Of a DNA stretch of 64,000 nucleotides, positions 35,745 through 48,313 are shown in pieces; the stretch's first letter is position 1, and every line of letters begins with the position of its first letter. The notes beneath the pieces were generated by a model. It was not told where the DNA came from. It made no database searches and saw only the letters and a program-made list of their open reading frames with translations. This DNA is from Margaritifera margaritifera (Eukaryota; Mollusca; Bivalvia; Unionida; Margaritiferidae). A program made the translations under genes and the position numbers. The stretch lies in NCBI GenBank assembly GCA_029931535.1, contig JAQPZY010001695.1, positions 7,416,001 through 7,480,000 on the forward strand, given 5' to 3'.

Positions 35745-37601
35745 GTGAGTATTTCTTATATAACCCATTAACTTATACTTTAATTAGTTACATGGTTTGG
35801 CAGTGACATGGTATGGAATGATTCTAAGTCAGCAGGAAGTTTACAGGTTGAAGCAGTTGCAGAAAGCCCAGGTAAATATTCTGCCGACTCAGTATCATTC
35901 ACTACTGGGTCTCCACATGATGCATTTTACCAATGAAGAAGCAATTAATTGGTCAGAAATGTGATTATATATGGAGATAAAATATTGTCTTACATGTTAG
36001 AAAATTATAATTTGTCCCCTACTGTGAATCGAAGCATGAGTCTGCGAGGTACAGCAACCATCACCTTGCCTGCCCACATACCCTTATATGACCGAGACCT
36101 AAACAAAAGAGAGTGGTTAAAACAAAAAAAAAATGAGAGTGAAGGGGGCCAAGACAGGGTATGAAATTGACTTTTTTACTACTTGCATTTTTTCATGAAT
36201 GGAGAAAAAATAAAGTTGCAAAATCCTATTTCTACTGGGCTTTGCTTTTTGGACAAGTTGCTGTTATTACCTATACTGCAGTCTAAGAGTTTGTGAAAAA
36301 GAAGGAACTAAAGTACTTTTTCTATCAGTTTAAATTGTAAGTTTTATTATTTTTTAAAAAACAAAACTACATCTAAAGCTGAAATGTTCTTTTGTATTTT
36401 TAACTGAAGTCTGATTTGCACATGCATCCAGGTTTTTATTTTTGGACCATGAAAGGTTCATGAACAATCAGTCTCACCAGGCTTGAACACAGACATATTA
36501 GGGACAATCATTTTGTTTCTAAGGGATAGTTAGGCTAATATGTGACACAGATGTCTGTGATCGGCTGTGTTACAAAGTAATATTTGTAGACCATGTCATC
36601 AGATGAAACATAGTAACAATTTTACCTAAACAGGGTCCACGCTGGGCAGTGATTTTTTTTTATTCCTGCCTGACTTGGGCAAAGTGGTGGAAAAGATTAC
36701 AACAGTAGCTTTAAAATAGCTATTGAACTGAGCCTTTGAGTCAAATAATATCAACACAAAAGAAATGCTCATTAAACTTTTATGAAAATATTAAAATTGT
36801 TGTTTAATTCAGTAAATTTGTTGTATAACTTTGTTATTGCAAAAGACATTAACCTTGAAAACAGGTTATTGTTGAAATCTGGTAACAGGTTGCGAGGTAC
36901 AGGTCCTCTCTTCCTACTTTTACAGGTTGAAGTAGGAAATAAACTTGTTGACTTTTACTAGCAATCAGCCTTTAAACCTCCACAGACTAGTAATTTACTC
37001 TTGATTAGGCTACAAATGCATCACATTTTTAATTACACCTATTCAAGCTTCATGTGTAAAGTTTTGTCAGGAATCTCATTAATTAAACATAATTGCAGAC
37101 ATACATGTAAATAATCATTTAATTGGCACAGAAGTTGATCAAAAGCACAAAATATAATGTATTAACTGTATTACATTGCTCACGGAACAGAAAAAAGACA
37201 AAGGAGTTGATATTATGTGTGGTATATGAAAGCATTCATTGATTTGAAAAAGAGGAGGGGGTGGAGAGAGAAAGGTGAAGCCAGTTTCGCTTTCTAATTG
37301 CAACTATTTTGCCTGAATCATACCTTAGCATGGACCAGTCTAAATGGAGATAATATCTATATTTATGAATGAAACAGATATCCTGCTTCCCCTTGAAAAT
37401 ACAATGGTTGTTCCCTGGTTTCATTGTGTATTATCAGCAGGTACATATATTGCTACAGTATTAGGCTATATGCTAAACAGCACATCTCAAGGTAAATTAA
37501 TCATTGTCAAAATAAGCTTCATTTTACATTTTGGAATTATGCATGTGATTTTTCTGAATTTATGCACTTAAAGTTTTACCTATGACTTACTGTAAATTGC
37601 T

Positions 37602-37683
37602 TGAAATGTAGACAGTAGACCAGGGCTGGTCTGGGTGCATATTGAAATGTAGACAGTAGACCAGGGCTGGTCTGGGTGCATAT
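37602..37683. repeat. 41-bp tandem duplication
   Basis: TGAAATGTAGACAGTAGACC followed by AGGGCTGGTCTGGGTGCATA occurs twice in succession without substitutions, so it is a recent duplication. It overlaps the start of the tRNA-like relic. Confidence 0.9.
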
Positions 37684-37745
37684 TGAACCTGCTACTATTG
37701 GATTACGATTCTAATAATCTACTAACTGAGCTACTGAAGCTCACA
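37676..37745 (-). pseudogene. tRNA-like relic (SINE head or tRNA pseudogene)
   Basis: On the minus strand the sequence reads AGTAGCTCAGTTAGTAGATT (A box), an anticodon-arm-like TTAGAATCGTAATCCAA, and AGGTTCAATATGC (B box). Spacing is that of a tRNA, but the B box is decayed (GGTTCAATA) and the acceptor stem is not convincing. It may be a SINE head fragment. Confidence 0.6.
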
Positions 37746-37997
37746 GAGCAAGATCCGGAACAGAACATTTCATAGTACTGTGCAGCTCTTATCAAGTAAA
37801 CCAGATATTCGAACATGTCACATGTCAGTGATTTTGTATGTTACTTGAGCCATTGATAAAAATTATATTACAATAAGTTAATTGTCCATAGAAATGATGG
37901 TAGTACATTTGACAAAGTTAAGATAACAAAACTGCCAAAGTAAATGATGTTATCTCATTTTTACCACATTTAGTGTCTCATTTTTGCTTTCTTACAG

Positions 37998-38105
37998 GTA
38001 CGCTTCACTGCTGAAATACTTGTCTGTCTCTTCTGTGTGGGGATATTAGTCATGGAGGTGGTGGAAATAGGCTCTCAGGGATTTATTGGATTTCTCAAAA
38101 ATTGT
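37998..38105 (+). CDS. TRPV-like exon: transmembrane helix S2
   Basis: Acceptor TTTCTTACAG before 37998; donor GTAAGT at 38106. It encodes 36 codons, phase 0 at both ends. VRFTAEILVCLFCVGILVME is the S2 helix with the family-typical acidic residue after R/F, followed by EIGSQGFIGFLKNC. The latter corresponds to the S2-S3 linker (E-I-x-x-Q-G-x-x-x-F/Y) conserved in TRPV channels. Continuity of phase and sequence with the exons on both sides supports the model. Confidence 0.92.
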
Positions 38106-38254
38106 GTAAGTATTGACAAGTTGAAAAAAATATTTCTTCCATTACCTACAGAAAATAAAAGAAACACTTCTTTTTGATAATCAGTAAGGTTCTATCTAAT
38201 AATTATTTTGAATTGTCATGGTCATTTAGTCCAAAGCAAGTATGCAAGTATATT

Positions 38255-40884
38255 ATTCAAAATGGTAGGAATGTCATACACAAAAGGGTAGGAATGTCAT
38301 ACACAAAATTATAGGAATGTCATACACAAAATGGTAGGAATGTCATATACAAAATGATAGGAATGTCATACACAAAATGATAGGAATGTCATACACAAAA
38401 GGGTAGGAATGTCATACACAAATGGATAGGAATGTCATACACAAAATGGTAGGAATGTCATACAAAAAAGGGTAGGAATGTCATACACAAAAGGGTAGGA
38501 ATGTCGTACACAAAAGGGTAGGAATGTCATACACAAAATGGTAGGAATGTCATACACAAAAAGGGTAGGAATGTCATACACAAAATGGTGGGAATGTCAT
38601 ACACAAAATGGTAGGAATGTCATACACAAAATGGTAGGAATGTCATACACAAAATAGTGGGAATGTCGTACACAAAAGGGTAGGAATGTCATACACAAAA
38701 TGGTGGGAATGTCATACACAAAATGATAGGAATGTCATACACAAAATGGTTGGAATGTCATACACAAAATGGTAGGAATGTCATACACAAAATGATAGGA
38801 ATGTCACAGAAAATGGTAGGAATGTCATACACAAAATGGTGGGAATGTCATACACAAAATGGTAGGAATGTCATACACAAAATGGTGGGAATGTCATACA
38901 CAAAAGGGTAGGAATGTCATACACAAAATAGTAGGAATGTCATACACAAAATGATAGGAATGTCATACACAAAATGGTGGGAATGTCATGCACAAATTGG
39001 TAGGAATGTCGTACACAAAATAGTGGGAATGTCATACACAAAATGGTGGGAATGTCATACACAAGATGGTAGGAATGTCATACACAAAATGGTGGGAATG
39101 TCATACACAAAATTGTGGGAATGTCATACACAAAATGGTAGGAATGTCATACACAAAATTGTGGGAATGTCATACACAAAATGGTAGGAATGTCATACAC
39201 AAAATGGTGGGAATGTCATACACAAAATGGTAGGAATGTCATACACAAAATGGTAGGAATGTCATACACAAAATGGTAGGAATGTCATACACAAAATGGT
39301 GGGAATGTCATACACAAGATGGTAGGAATGTCATACACAAAATGGTGGGAATGTCATACACAAAATTGTGGGAATGTCATACACAAAATAGTAGGAATGT
39401 CATACACAAAATTGTGGGAATGTCATACACAAAATGGTAGGAATGTCATACACAAAATGGTGGGAATGTCATACACAAAATGGTAGGAATGTCATACACA
39501 AAATGGTGGGAATGTCATACACAAAATGGTGGGAATGTCATACACAAAATGGTGGGAATGTCATACACAAAATGGTAGGAATGTCATACACAAAATGGTA
39601 TGAATGTCATACACAAAATGGTGGGAATTTCATACACAAAATGGTAGGAATGTCATACACAAAATGGTAGGAATGTCATACACAAAATGGTAGGAATGTC
39701 ATACACAAAATGGTGGGAATGTCATACACAAAATGGTAGGAATGTCATACACAAAATGGTAGGAATGTCATACACAAAATGGTGGGAATGTCATACACAA
39801 AATGGTAGGAATGTCATACACAAAATGGTAGGAATGTCATACACAAAATGGTTGGAATGTCATACACAAAATGGTGGGAATGTCATACACAAATGGTAGG
39901 AATGTCATACACCAAATGGTAGGAATGTCATACACAAAATGGTAGGAATGTCATACACAAAATGGTGGGAATGTCATACACAAAATAGTGGGAATGTCAT
40001 ACACAAATGGTGGGAATGTCATACACAAATGGTAGGAATGTTATACACAAAATGGTGGGAATGTCATACACAAAATGGTGGGAATGTCATACACAAATGG
40101 TAGGAATGTCATACACAAAATGGTAGGAATGTCATACACAAAATGGTAGGAATGTCATACACAAAATGGTAGGAATGTCATACACAAAATGGTGGGAATG
40201 TCATACACAAAATGATAAGAATGTCATACACAAAATGGTGGGAATGTCATACACAAAATGATAGGAATGTCATACACAAAATGGTGGGAATGTCATACAC
40301 AAAATGGTGGGAATGTCATACACAAAATGATAGGAATGTCATACACAAAATGGTGGGAATGTCATACACAAAATGGTGGGAATGTCATACACAAAATGAT
40401 AGGAATGTCACACACAAAATGGTGGGAATGTCATACACAAAATGATAGGAATGTCATACACAAAATGGTGGGAATGTCATACACAAAATGGTGGGAATGT
40501 CATACACAAAATGATAGGAATGTCATACACAAATTGGTGTTAATGTCATACACAAAATGGTGGGAATGTCATACACAAAATGGTGGGAATGTCATACACA
40601 AAATGGTAGGAATGTCATACACAAAATGGTAGGAATGTCATACACAAAATGGTGGGAATGTCATACACAAAATGGTGGGAATGTCATACACAAAATGGTG
40701 TTAATGTCATACACAAAATGGTGGGAATGTCATACACAAAATGGTGGGAATGAATGTCATACACAAAATGGTGGGAATGTCATACACAAAATGGTGGGAA
40801 TGTCATACACAAAATGGTGGGAATGTCATACACAAAATGGTGGGAATGTCATACACAAAATGGTGGGAATGTCATACACAAAAT
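38255..40884. repeat. 23-bp minisatellite, ~114 copies, in TRPV intron 4
   Basis: Units of GGAATGTCATACACAAAATG plus GT(A/G). Variants are mainly GGTA/GGTG/GATA/GGGT at the unit end, with occasional 22-bp units (ACAAATGG) and one GAATGAATG slip near 40745. Variation is higher at the 5' end (AAAAGGGTA, CACAGAAAATGG) and lower in the 3' half, so the 3' part was homogenised more recently. The many short open frames are repeat products. Confidence 0.97.
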
Positions 40885-41002
40885 AATACAAATTATATTC
40901 TCAAAAAGATATTGATTACTCCATATTTATTATTAAGAGGGATACCATTTTATAATTGTCATCATTTTTCTACTTGACAAAGAAACACTTTTAAGCTTGT
41001 TT

Positions 41003-41112
41003 TCTGGTTTTATAATGTAATCATTGAATTCAGACATGGACTGGTTTTATAATGTAATCATTGAATTCAGACATGGACTGGTTTTATAATATAATCATTG
41101 AATTCAGACATG
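41003..41112. repeat. 37-bp tandem repeat, 3 copies
   Basis: GGTTTTATAATGTAATCATT followed by GAATTCAGACATGGACT, three times; the third has ATAATATAATC. Confidence 0.92.
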
Positions 41113-41213
41113 ACTAATAAATTTAGGTAACTGTTTTTAATCAGTTACAATTTGTTTTAATAACTTCCAGTGGATATAGAGTGAAGGATGTTGGGTTTGT
41201 ACTGTTAAAGGGG

Positions 41214-41390
41214 TGGTATGTTTGTATGTATGTGTGTATGTATGTATGTGTTTATGTGTGTATGTATGTATGTATGTATGTATGTATGTATGTATGTATG
41301 TATGTATGTATGTATGTATGTATGTATGTATGTATGTATGTATGTATGTATGTATGTATGTATGTATGTATGTTTGTATATATGTATGTT
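41214..41390. repeat. (TATG)n microsatellite
   Basis: About 40 tetranucleotide units of TATG with a few interruptions (TGTG, TTTA) at both ends. Cys/Val/Tyr/Met open frames on the + strand and His/Ile/Tyr/Thr frames on the minus strand are its translations. Confidence 0.97.
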
Positions 41391-43324
41391 TAATGGCACA
41401 TCAGCACAATCTTGGCTGTATAGTACCGATTAAAAGTATAGTTCCAAAAATATAAAGGGGCACTTTGCGAAGAAAAAAAACAACATAAACCCTGGCAAAA
41501 AAACATAAATATATATAGTCTTTCAGGATTAAAGGCAGAGATCTACAAAAAGGTTGTAAAAAAAGTCATACAAAAGGTTAAAAGTTGCTAAAATGATATG
41601 GAAGATAAACCCTTTAAAATTAAAGTAAATAATTCGTCACACAAGATAAAATGCAAAAGATACCAGAGTTCTGTAAAAAGTATTTAAATTAAGCAAGTTA
41701 AAAATTGAGGTCCTTGAAATATAGGATTAAAACTTATATAAACCACATTCTTTTAGAAAGTCTGTGATTTTTTTCTGGTGGAACATAATCAAAAAGCTGC
41801 TCGATTGAGTTGACATAATGAAATTTCTGTTTGGCAGATGTAATTGTCAAGAGCATATTAATGTATTTTTTGAAGAAAAAAAGAATGGTTTATATCTTAG
41901 TAATAAACAGATTTCTCTTTCTCAAAATGTGTTTGTCCATATTTTGAAAATTTAAGAAAATCAGTTGCAAGTCAACAGATTATGGTGCAATGAGTGTAAT
42001 TTGTTTTGCTAAAATATTGTTGTTTATTGATAACTTAACAAAATTGAGCTTAATAGTCAAAGGGAGGCAACTCTTAAATATGCCAAGTTGTATTTTTGTT
42101 ATTTACAGTTAAGGATCCATTCAAAACAAAATTTAATTGTTTTTCTGCAATGGTTTTGAGAAAAGATATGATTTATAATATTTATAAAAAAAATTTGGTC
42201 AGATTAAGTCATATTTGATAAAATTTCTCTGAAAATTTTATGAAACTAAATTTTATGTCCAAAATTTGTATGTAAACAATTGTCTGAAAGATGTTTCCAG
42301 CTGATTTAATTTTATCTTGCCTTTATTATGCTCCCACTGTGATAGCAGAATGGGGCATATTGTTTTGCTGATATCCATATGTACATTCATACATCCACAT
42401 GTTTATTCCAAATCTATTTTAGCACAATAGCTCAAAAAATACGAAACTTTGAGCCATAAAACTATATATACTTTCTCATTGTCATAAGTAGATGACCTGA
42501 TATTGGTTAGATTTTAGTCACATTTGACAATATTTCTCTGAAAAGTTATGAAACTAATATTCACCTCTACCTGAGTCATGATTAAACAAAACAGACTTAA
42601 GGTGGACAAATGAAAGTTTGTAGACTTATTTGTATGTACATGTAGGTAACCTGATTCAGTTTTTAGGCCATTATAGCAATTTTTCAACAAGAAAAAATTT
42701 TGAACTTTCTAGACTTGGACCACTTTTAATGAAAACGTCAACACAATTATTAAAAAACCCACTTAAAACAAACAAAATTTGCTAGGCCAGTTGGTATGCA
42801 TATATAGATGACATGATTGGCTTTATATGTCCTAATAGCAATTTAAAAAATGTTTTAACTTTTTAAAAATGTTTTTCCTTTTTCCTTTTTTCTAAATTTT
42901 GATGGTGTGGGGCGAGGGGGTCTGCATATGGGGGGGGGGGGTGTATATGTTTTAGAAGTACAAATATTGTGATAATGAACCACATATAATATTGTACCAA
43001 ATTCCATTCTTAGTTTGCAGGAAGGGAGACAATTGTGTCAAGAGTTCTCTTATTTCTTATTTACAATGAATTGGCCAATGTGAACTATTTGACAATTTAT
43101 AGACAATTTTGAACTATTATCTTAAAATGTTGCCAATGAAAATTGAAATGTATTGCTTCTTTTATCCAGCAATCAATCCACAGTATTTTTGTCTCAAGGA
43201 TTACTCTTGTTGTTTCAAGTTTAAAATCAAGAGCATCTCTGTGTAGCGTGTGGAAATATTTATCTATTATTTTTTTGTAGTTCATGTTTACTGTCAATCT
43301 CATTACATTCATGGGTATCAAATT
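41391..43324. other. Intronic, no exon seen; decayed repeats and G-rich run
   Basis: Two or three highly diverged copies of a block containing TTTCTCTGAAAA(G/T)TTATGAAACTAA (near 42225 and 42535) indicate an old repeat. G-rich runs sit at 42908-42943 (GTGGGGCGAGGGGG, then G12). Confidence 0.45.
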
Positions 43325-43684
43325 TTGTCATTTGGTTAGAAAATGCATATTTGTGGGTCCTTAATTTCATGGATTTGTCATTTGGTTAGAAAATGAATAT
43401 TTGTGGGTCCTTAATTTCATGGATTTGTCATTTGGTTAGAAAATGCATATTTGTGGGTCCTTAATTTCATGGATTTGTTATTTGGTTAGAAAATGCATAT
43501 TTGTGGGTCCTTAATTTTATGGATTTGTTATTTGGTTAGAAAATGCATATTTGTGGGTCCTTAATTTCATGGATTTGTTATTTGGTTAGAAAATGCATAT
43601 TTGTGGGTCCTTAATTTCATGGATTTGTCATTTGGTTAGAAAATGCATATTTGTGGGTCCTTAATTTCATGGATTTGTTATTTG
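43325..43684. repeat. 50-bp minisatellite, 7 copies, in intron 4
   Basis: Seven 50-bp units with TTTGGTTAGAAAATGCATAT, then TTGTGGGTCCTTAATTTCAT and GGATTTGT(C/T)A, almost identical. A recent expansion. Confidence 0.96.
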
Positions 43685-46600
43685 AAAAAATAAAAACAAC
43701 ATATCCTGTACTGCATCTGTGGTGATTGTCCATGGTGGAAACTAACACACTTTTTGGTGGAAATTTTGTAAACAGTCTCATTGAAGTCTATGTATATGGT
43801 GCCTCAACTACTCCAGCTGATCTGTCCTGAGTGAGCTATGTGACATCACACAATATTTTGATTAGAGATCCAGTGTTAAAAAATGATGTTGTTCATGTCA
43901 GATGTTCTATTGATTTCAAGGAAAGTTGATCTTTGAATTTTAATTTGTAAACGAAAAATCTACTTCTAAGTGTTATTGGTTTTTGAAGTGTGCAATATTG
44001 CTTCAACTTTTTTCACATGCAGAATGCAATGAAATGTCAAAAACCATTTGTTCTTTTTTGTATCTAGAATATTTTTACTCAAAATAAAAATGATGCTATA
44101 AACATAATCTCATATGTTCAATAATTTAATATTGAATTTATGGAATTTGAATAATTTCCAGCTTAACTCATTCAATAAATTCAGTATTAAATCATTACCC
44201 ATATGAGATCCTGTGGATAAAATATGTCCTTCTAGAAGTAAAGAAGGACACAAAACGTGAGAAATGTGTTACTGTAGCATCAGAGAGTGTCATTGTATTA
44301 GTACAAAGCTTTTAAGTTTATGAAATTTGGATGAGAATAAATTGCAAGTAGTAAATTTCCATTATTCATCATCTTTTATAAACGTATCATGATATATATT
44401 TCTTGCCGGTATTAAAACAAGCACATTATCTAGCGATGTTTTACCATCGGATACAGCGGTGCGGAGGGGGGCACTTTTTAATATCAGCTTGGTACATATT
44501 TTGTTGTGACTTTGAAATTCGTGGTCTAGGTTATCCATGAAAACCATGAAAATTGGTACCTCATGAATTTAAAGTGATTCACAGTATTCAATAATCCCAA
44601 TAGCTTTGACACAAATTCAAAAAGCAAAATCATCAAAAATAGTTCAGCTCCTTTATAGATAATTTTGTTTTACAAGGTCCATCAACTTGAATGACTTAGA
44701 TGCTTATAGATACAACAAAAAAAAATAGAGGGAAGTAATTCCTGAATAACTTTAGTTTCAGCTATAGAGGTTACTTCCCTTTCTCTGTTCTCGGGATGAT
44801 CTTAAGTTCTGCTAATAATCCAAATGCATTTAATTTTACACAGATATGATTGGTTATACCACATATGAAGTACAGGCATAAAATCTTTGATTCATCTGTT
44901 ATCTTTGACAATTTTTCTTTTTAATCCACTTTCCAGATATTAGTTTAAGGGTTTTGATATTTGTCTCATGATTTTATCAGAAACATTACTGCTGCACACC
45001 ACTTGTTACTACTGAGTGCTACAGTAGCAATTAATTCTGAAAATTATTTTCCTTTCCAGTGAGTCTGGGAAGAGATATCTGTCATGTTGTATGGATATAA
45101 AGATGAATTTTCATAATTAACTTGTGTCTCACTTTGATTGTACCTGACATATACAACTCCCTCATTTTAGCAAGGGGGATATAACTTGTGAATCTGCTTA
45201 TAATGTGGGGGCAGATGTGGATCCCATTTTTTGTTAAAGAATATAACCCCAAAATAGGCGTTTATTTTCTGAACATAAAATTATGATCAAAATTGGTAAA
45301 TGAAACCTATTTACATTGCTTCTTTTATTGTCTAAAATGGTGGTTAGTGCCCAGAAATTTGGAATTAATATCATGAAATTCACAACTATTAATAAAAAGT
45401 CATATATTTTGTTAAATTTTCTTTAACAAAAAAATTCTCACTACACTGTAAATAATATACAACAAAATATCGATCAATGATGTTGGTAATGCTGCTGGTG
45501 GCAAAACTTTAAAAAATTATTACAAATTAAATAAGTCCTGTCAAGTGTAATTCATGTTTTAGTTTTATCATTTAGTTCAGTTTCAGTGTAATCATCACAA
45601 ATGTGATATGCCCTCTTGTATTCAATTGTGAGAAAGTGTCAATCAACCATCAAAACAGTGCCTGTGAGTGTTTCAGTGAGAATCTAATTAAGTGCCAGCT
45701 CTGTTATGATCTGTGACTTGTGGGAGGGTTTGTTGCATTGTTACAATCGAGTAAAAGTATACTGCTTTATATTATCATGTTAATTACATCTTATGAGTCA
45801 AATCAAGTAAAGGGGATGTAATAAAAAAAAGTTAAAAGCATGCAAATCCTACCTGCATAAGAGCCAGTGGTCATGGTCATGCGCCAACTCATTTTCAGTT
45901 GACCAATTGTTTTAAATATTTTTAAGTAACATAATTAAAGTATCTAACATTAATCAGTGGTTGACATTATCATTTGCAAATGTGATAGCAAGAGACAAAG
46001 CAAAAGGCATTAGTTTCATCGATAGGGTTCATTGTGGAGAAGCAAGATCCTAGGTTTGTTGTGAACTTAAAATTCCCGAATTGGCTGTATGAGGTTTGCT
46101 CAAGGATGAGGAGAAATTTTGCGATTACTTGGTATGAAATCACAACATAAATATTATACTGATAGAACAGTACAAAATTGGGTTTTGACATTGTTGTTTC
46201 TTGAAAGAAATATCTATCTTTTCTTAAAATAGAATCTAGTTATGTTCTGAATCAACATTATAATGCTAGAATATATCCACATTAAAATGCAATATGTGTG
46301 AGGTGTATTGAAACCTCTTGGAGTAATGTATATAATGATGTTTCAGAAATAGGTAATCTTGAATGTAAAGGTAGTTTGTATGGAAAAATGCAGTTTTATA
46401 AACAGTTATTCCCAATGTGATAATGAAACGAGTATTCAACCATTTACTCCCTCCATTATCACTGTTGATGTTCATCCCATTCTTAATGTTTTAGAGGGAT
46501 CTCAGTAACTTCTACCCTGGCTTATGCTGCAAGGGAGAGGTGTTCCCAGAATTTTTAAGGAAAGAAATGAACAATATATGTTAAAACTTATGCATTTAAA

Positions 46601-47086
46601 GATTGAATTATGAATTTAGATAATTTAGTAAGAAATCCATAGAGAATGGCTTAATCTGTGTAATATATCTAGACATGTTTTTTTATTCATATGCCCCACT
46701 ATAATAGTCATAGTGCATAAAGTGTTTCCCTTGTCTGTCCATCCATCCATCTGTATGTCTTTACATCTGTACATCTGTCACGTGTTGGTTGGGTTTTGTG
46801 TTAGGTCAGTTTTCAGGCACTGTAGTCATGGCATTTATGTTTCTGGAACACTCTTCTGTTTTTTCGTGTGTGGGTTTTGTTTTTGTTGTTTTATATGTTG
46901 AGTTTGCTGTGAAAGTGCAGTAAGGTACAAATACATCAAGAATATTATCTTTCCTTGATTATTTGATGCAAATTGATTTGAGGATATACACATTGTCTCA
47001 CATTTACATTTACTTATCATTCTTACACAAGGTGCAAAAATAATGAGCGATTTGAGAATCTTATAAATAGTTTTTCTTGAGACTCA
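43685..47086. other. Intronic AT-rich DNA, no exon seen
   Basis: No coding exon is recognised in 3.4 kb. An imperfect hairpin pairs AGAGGGAAGTAATT (44727-44740) with GAGGTTACTTCCCT (44767-44780). A TATGCCCCACTATAATAG-type sequence followed by GTCCATCCATCC (46690-46750) resembles interspersed mollusc repeats. Short open frames (44362-44547, 45970-46191, 46266-46475, 46713-46901) have no family resemblance. Confidence 0.45.
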
Positions 47087-47457
47087 TTTGGCCGATTCAT
47101 TTGGCTGACTCATTTGGCTGATTCATATGGCTGACTCATTTGGCTTATTCATTTGGCTGATGCATTTAGCTGACTCATTTGGCTGACTCATTTGGCTTAC
47201 TATTTTGGACTGACTCATTTGGCTGATTCATTTGACTTACTCATTTGGCTGACTCATTTGGCTGATTCATTTGACTTACTCATTTGGCTTACTCATTTGG
47301 CTGATTCATTTGGCAAATTCATTTGGCTGACTCATTTGGCTGATTCATTTGGCTGACTCATTTGGCTGGCTCATTTGGTTGATTCATTTGGCTGATTCAA
47401 TTCTGGCTGATTCATTTTGGCTGATTCATTTAGCTGACTCATTTGGCTGATTCATTT
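47087..47457. repeat. 13-bp minisatellite, ~28 copies, with AP-1-like sites
   Basis: Units of CTCATTTGGCTGA alternating with TTCATTTGGCTGA; a few units have CTTA for CTGA. At least nine units create TGACTCA, the consensus AP-1 site, by their junction. It lies about 0.86 kb upstream of the exon at 48314. Confidence 0.93.
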
Positions 47458-48313
47458 TAGTTTTTACATCAGATTCTATGTGAAGCTTGGTTATTCATGT
47501 TGGTAGGCAACTTATTTTTTCACAGAGTAAAAGACCACAAAATAGGAGTTTACATTTTATCATACCAACTTTTAAGTTGGATTGATTAAATACATATTAC
47601 CATTTTGGATGTTGGAAATGACATTTTCTGACATATCTACTCTCCCCACCTGATGAATAGGTCAAAATAGCAGAATGCAGCAATTAGTTTTTATGCAATG
47701 CCTATCCATGGAAGGAGCATCCTGTCACACCACATCATGTCATACCCTGTTAAGTCAAATCTGTCACACCCTGTCACATCTCATTTGTCATGCCCTGTCA
47801 CATTATGAATTGTCATATCACATCTGTCATGAATTTCATTTGTGCTCAAAGCTTTTTAAGGGCATTATAGATTGGATGGAAATTTGGTGTGAGGACATAC
47901 ATGAAGATCATCTAAGTGAAGTTGAATGTCCACCTTTTTCTGACTAAAGTTTATGAAGCTGAGGTCCTTGTTGGACTTAGAACTTGCTCTTGAAATAATT
48001 TCATTATATCAATGGGGTCATCATATTGTATGGACACATCTCTGTTCTTTGTCTTATGTCATAAATATGTATCAATATTTTGTTGAATAATTTTACAATG
48101 ACTGTTGTTCTTCTTTTGCATAAAATGGATTATCATGTGATTTCGTGTCGAATTTCGCCAGGTAACATGGTAAATCAAATGTAACAGGTGGATCAAAAGT
48201 CAAGGTCAGGGTCAAGGATGGAACTTTAATACCAAAACTTGTTGTCTCTCTTAAAAAGTCTAAATTAGTATTTAATCCTTCACTGGTAATGCTTTACATA
48301 TTTTTTCTTTCAG
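47458..48313. other. End of intron 4, no exon seen
   Basis: A short degenerate run of CCTGTCACA(C/T)C(A/T) and CATCTGTCAT blocks (47720-47830) is the only repeat. The region ends in TTTTTTCTTTCAG, a good acceptor. Confidence 0.5.

Larger units (their letters stand above)
35745..37997 (+). other. TRPV intron 3
   Basis: GT-AG intron of 2253 bp, phase 0, ending TTTCTTACAG. Apart from a two-copy repeat and a tRNA-like relic near 37600-37745, nothing is recognisable. Open frames at 35949-36164 and 37344-37571 lie inside it. Neither has TRPV motifs, and a S1-S2 loop exon between them is possible but not supported. Confidence 0.8.
38106..48313 (+). other. TRPV intron 4, 10.2 kb, array-rich
   Basis: GT-AG intron of 10208 bp, phase 0 (GTAAGT...TTTCTTTCAG). 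It contains a 2.6-kb 23-bp array starting about 150 bp after the exon, a TATG microsatellite, a 37-bp, a 50-bp and a 13-bp minisatellite. The rest is AT-rich sequence in which I see no exon. Confidence 0.85.

Noticed and set aside
37344..37571. Hydrophobic 75-codon frame in TRPV intron 3, considered as an S1-S2 loop exon
   Set aside because: No match to TRPV sequence at this position, and the exons at 35631 and 37998 already join in phase with sensible sequence.
41181..41455. Cys/Val/Tyr-rich open frames on the + strand
   Set aside because: Translations of the (TATG)n microsatellite.
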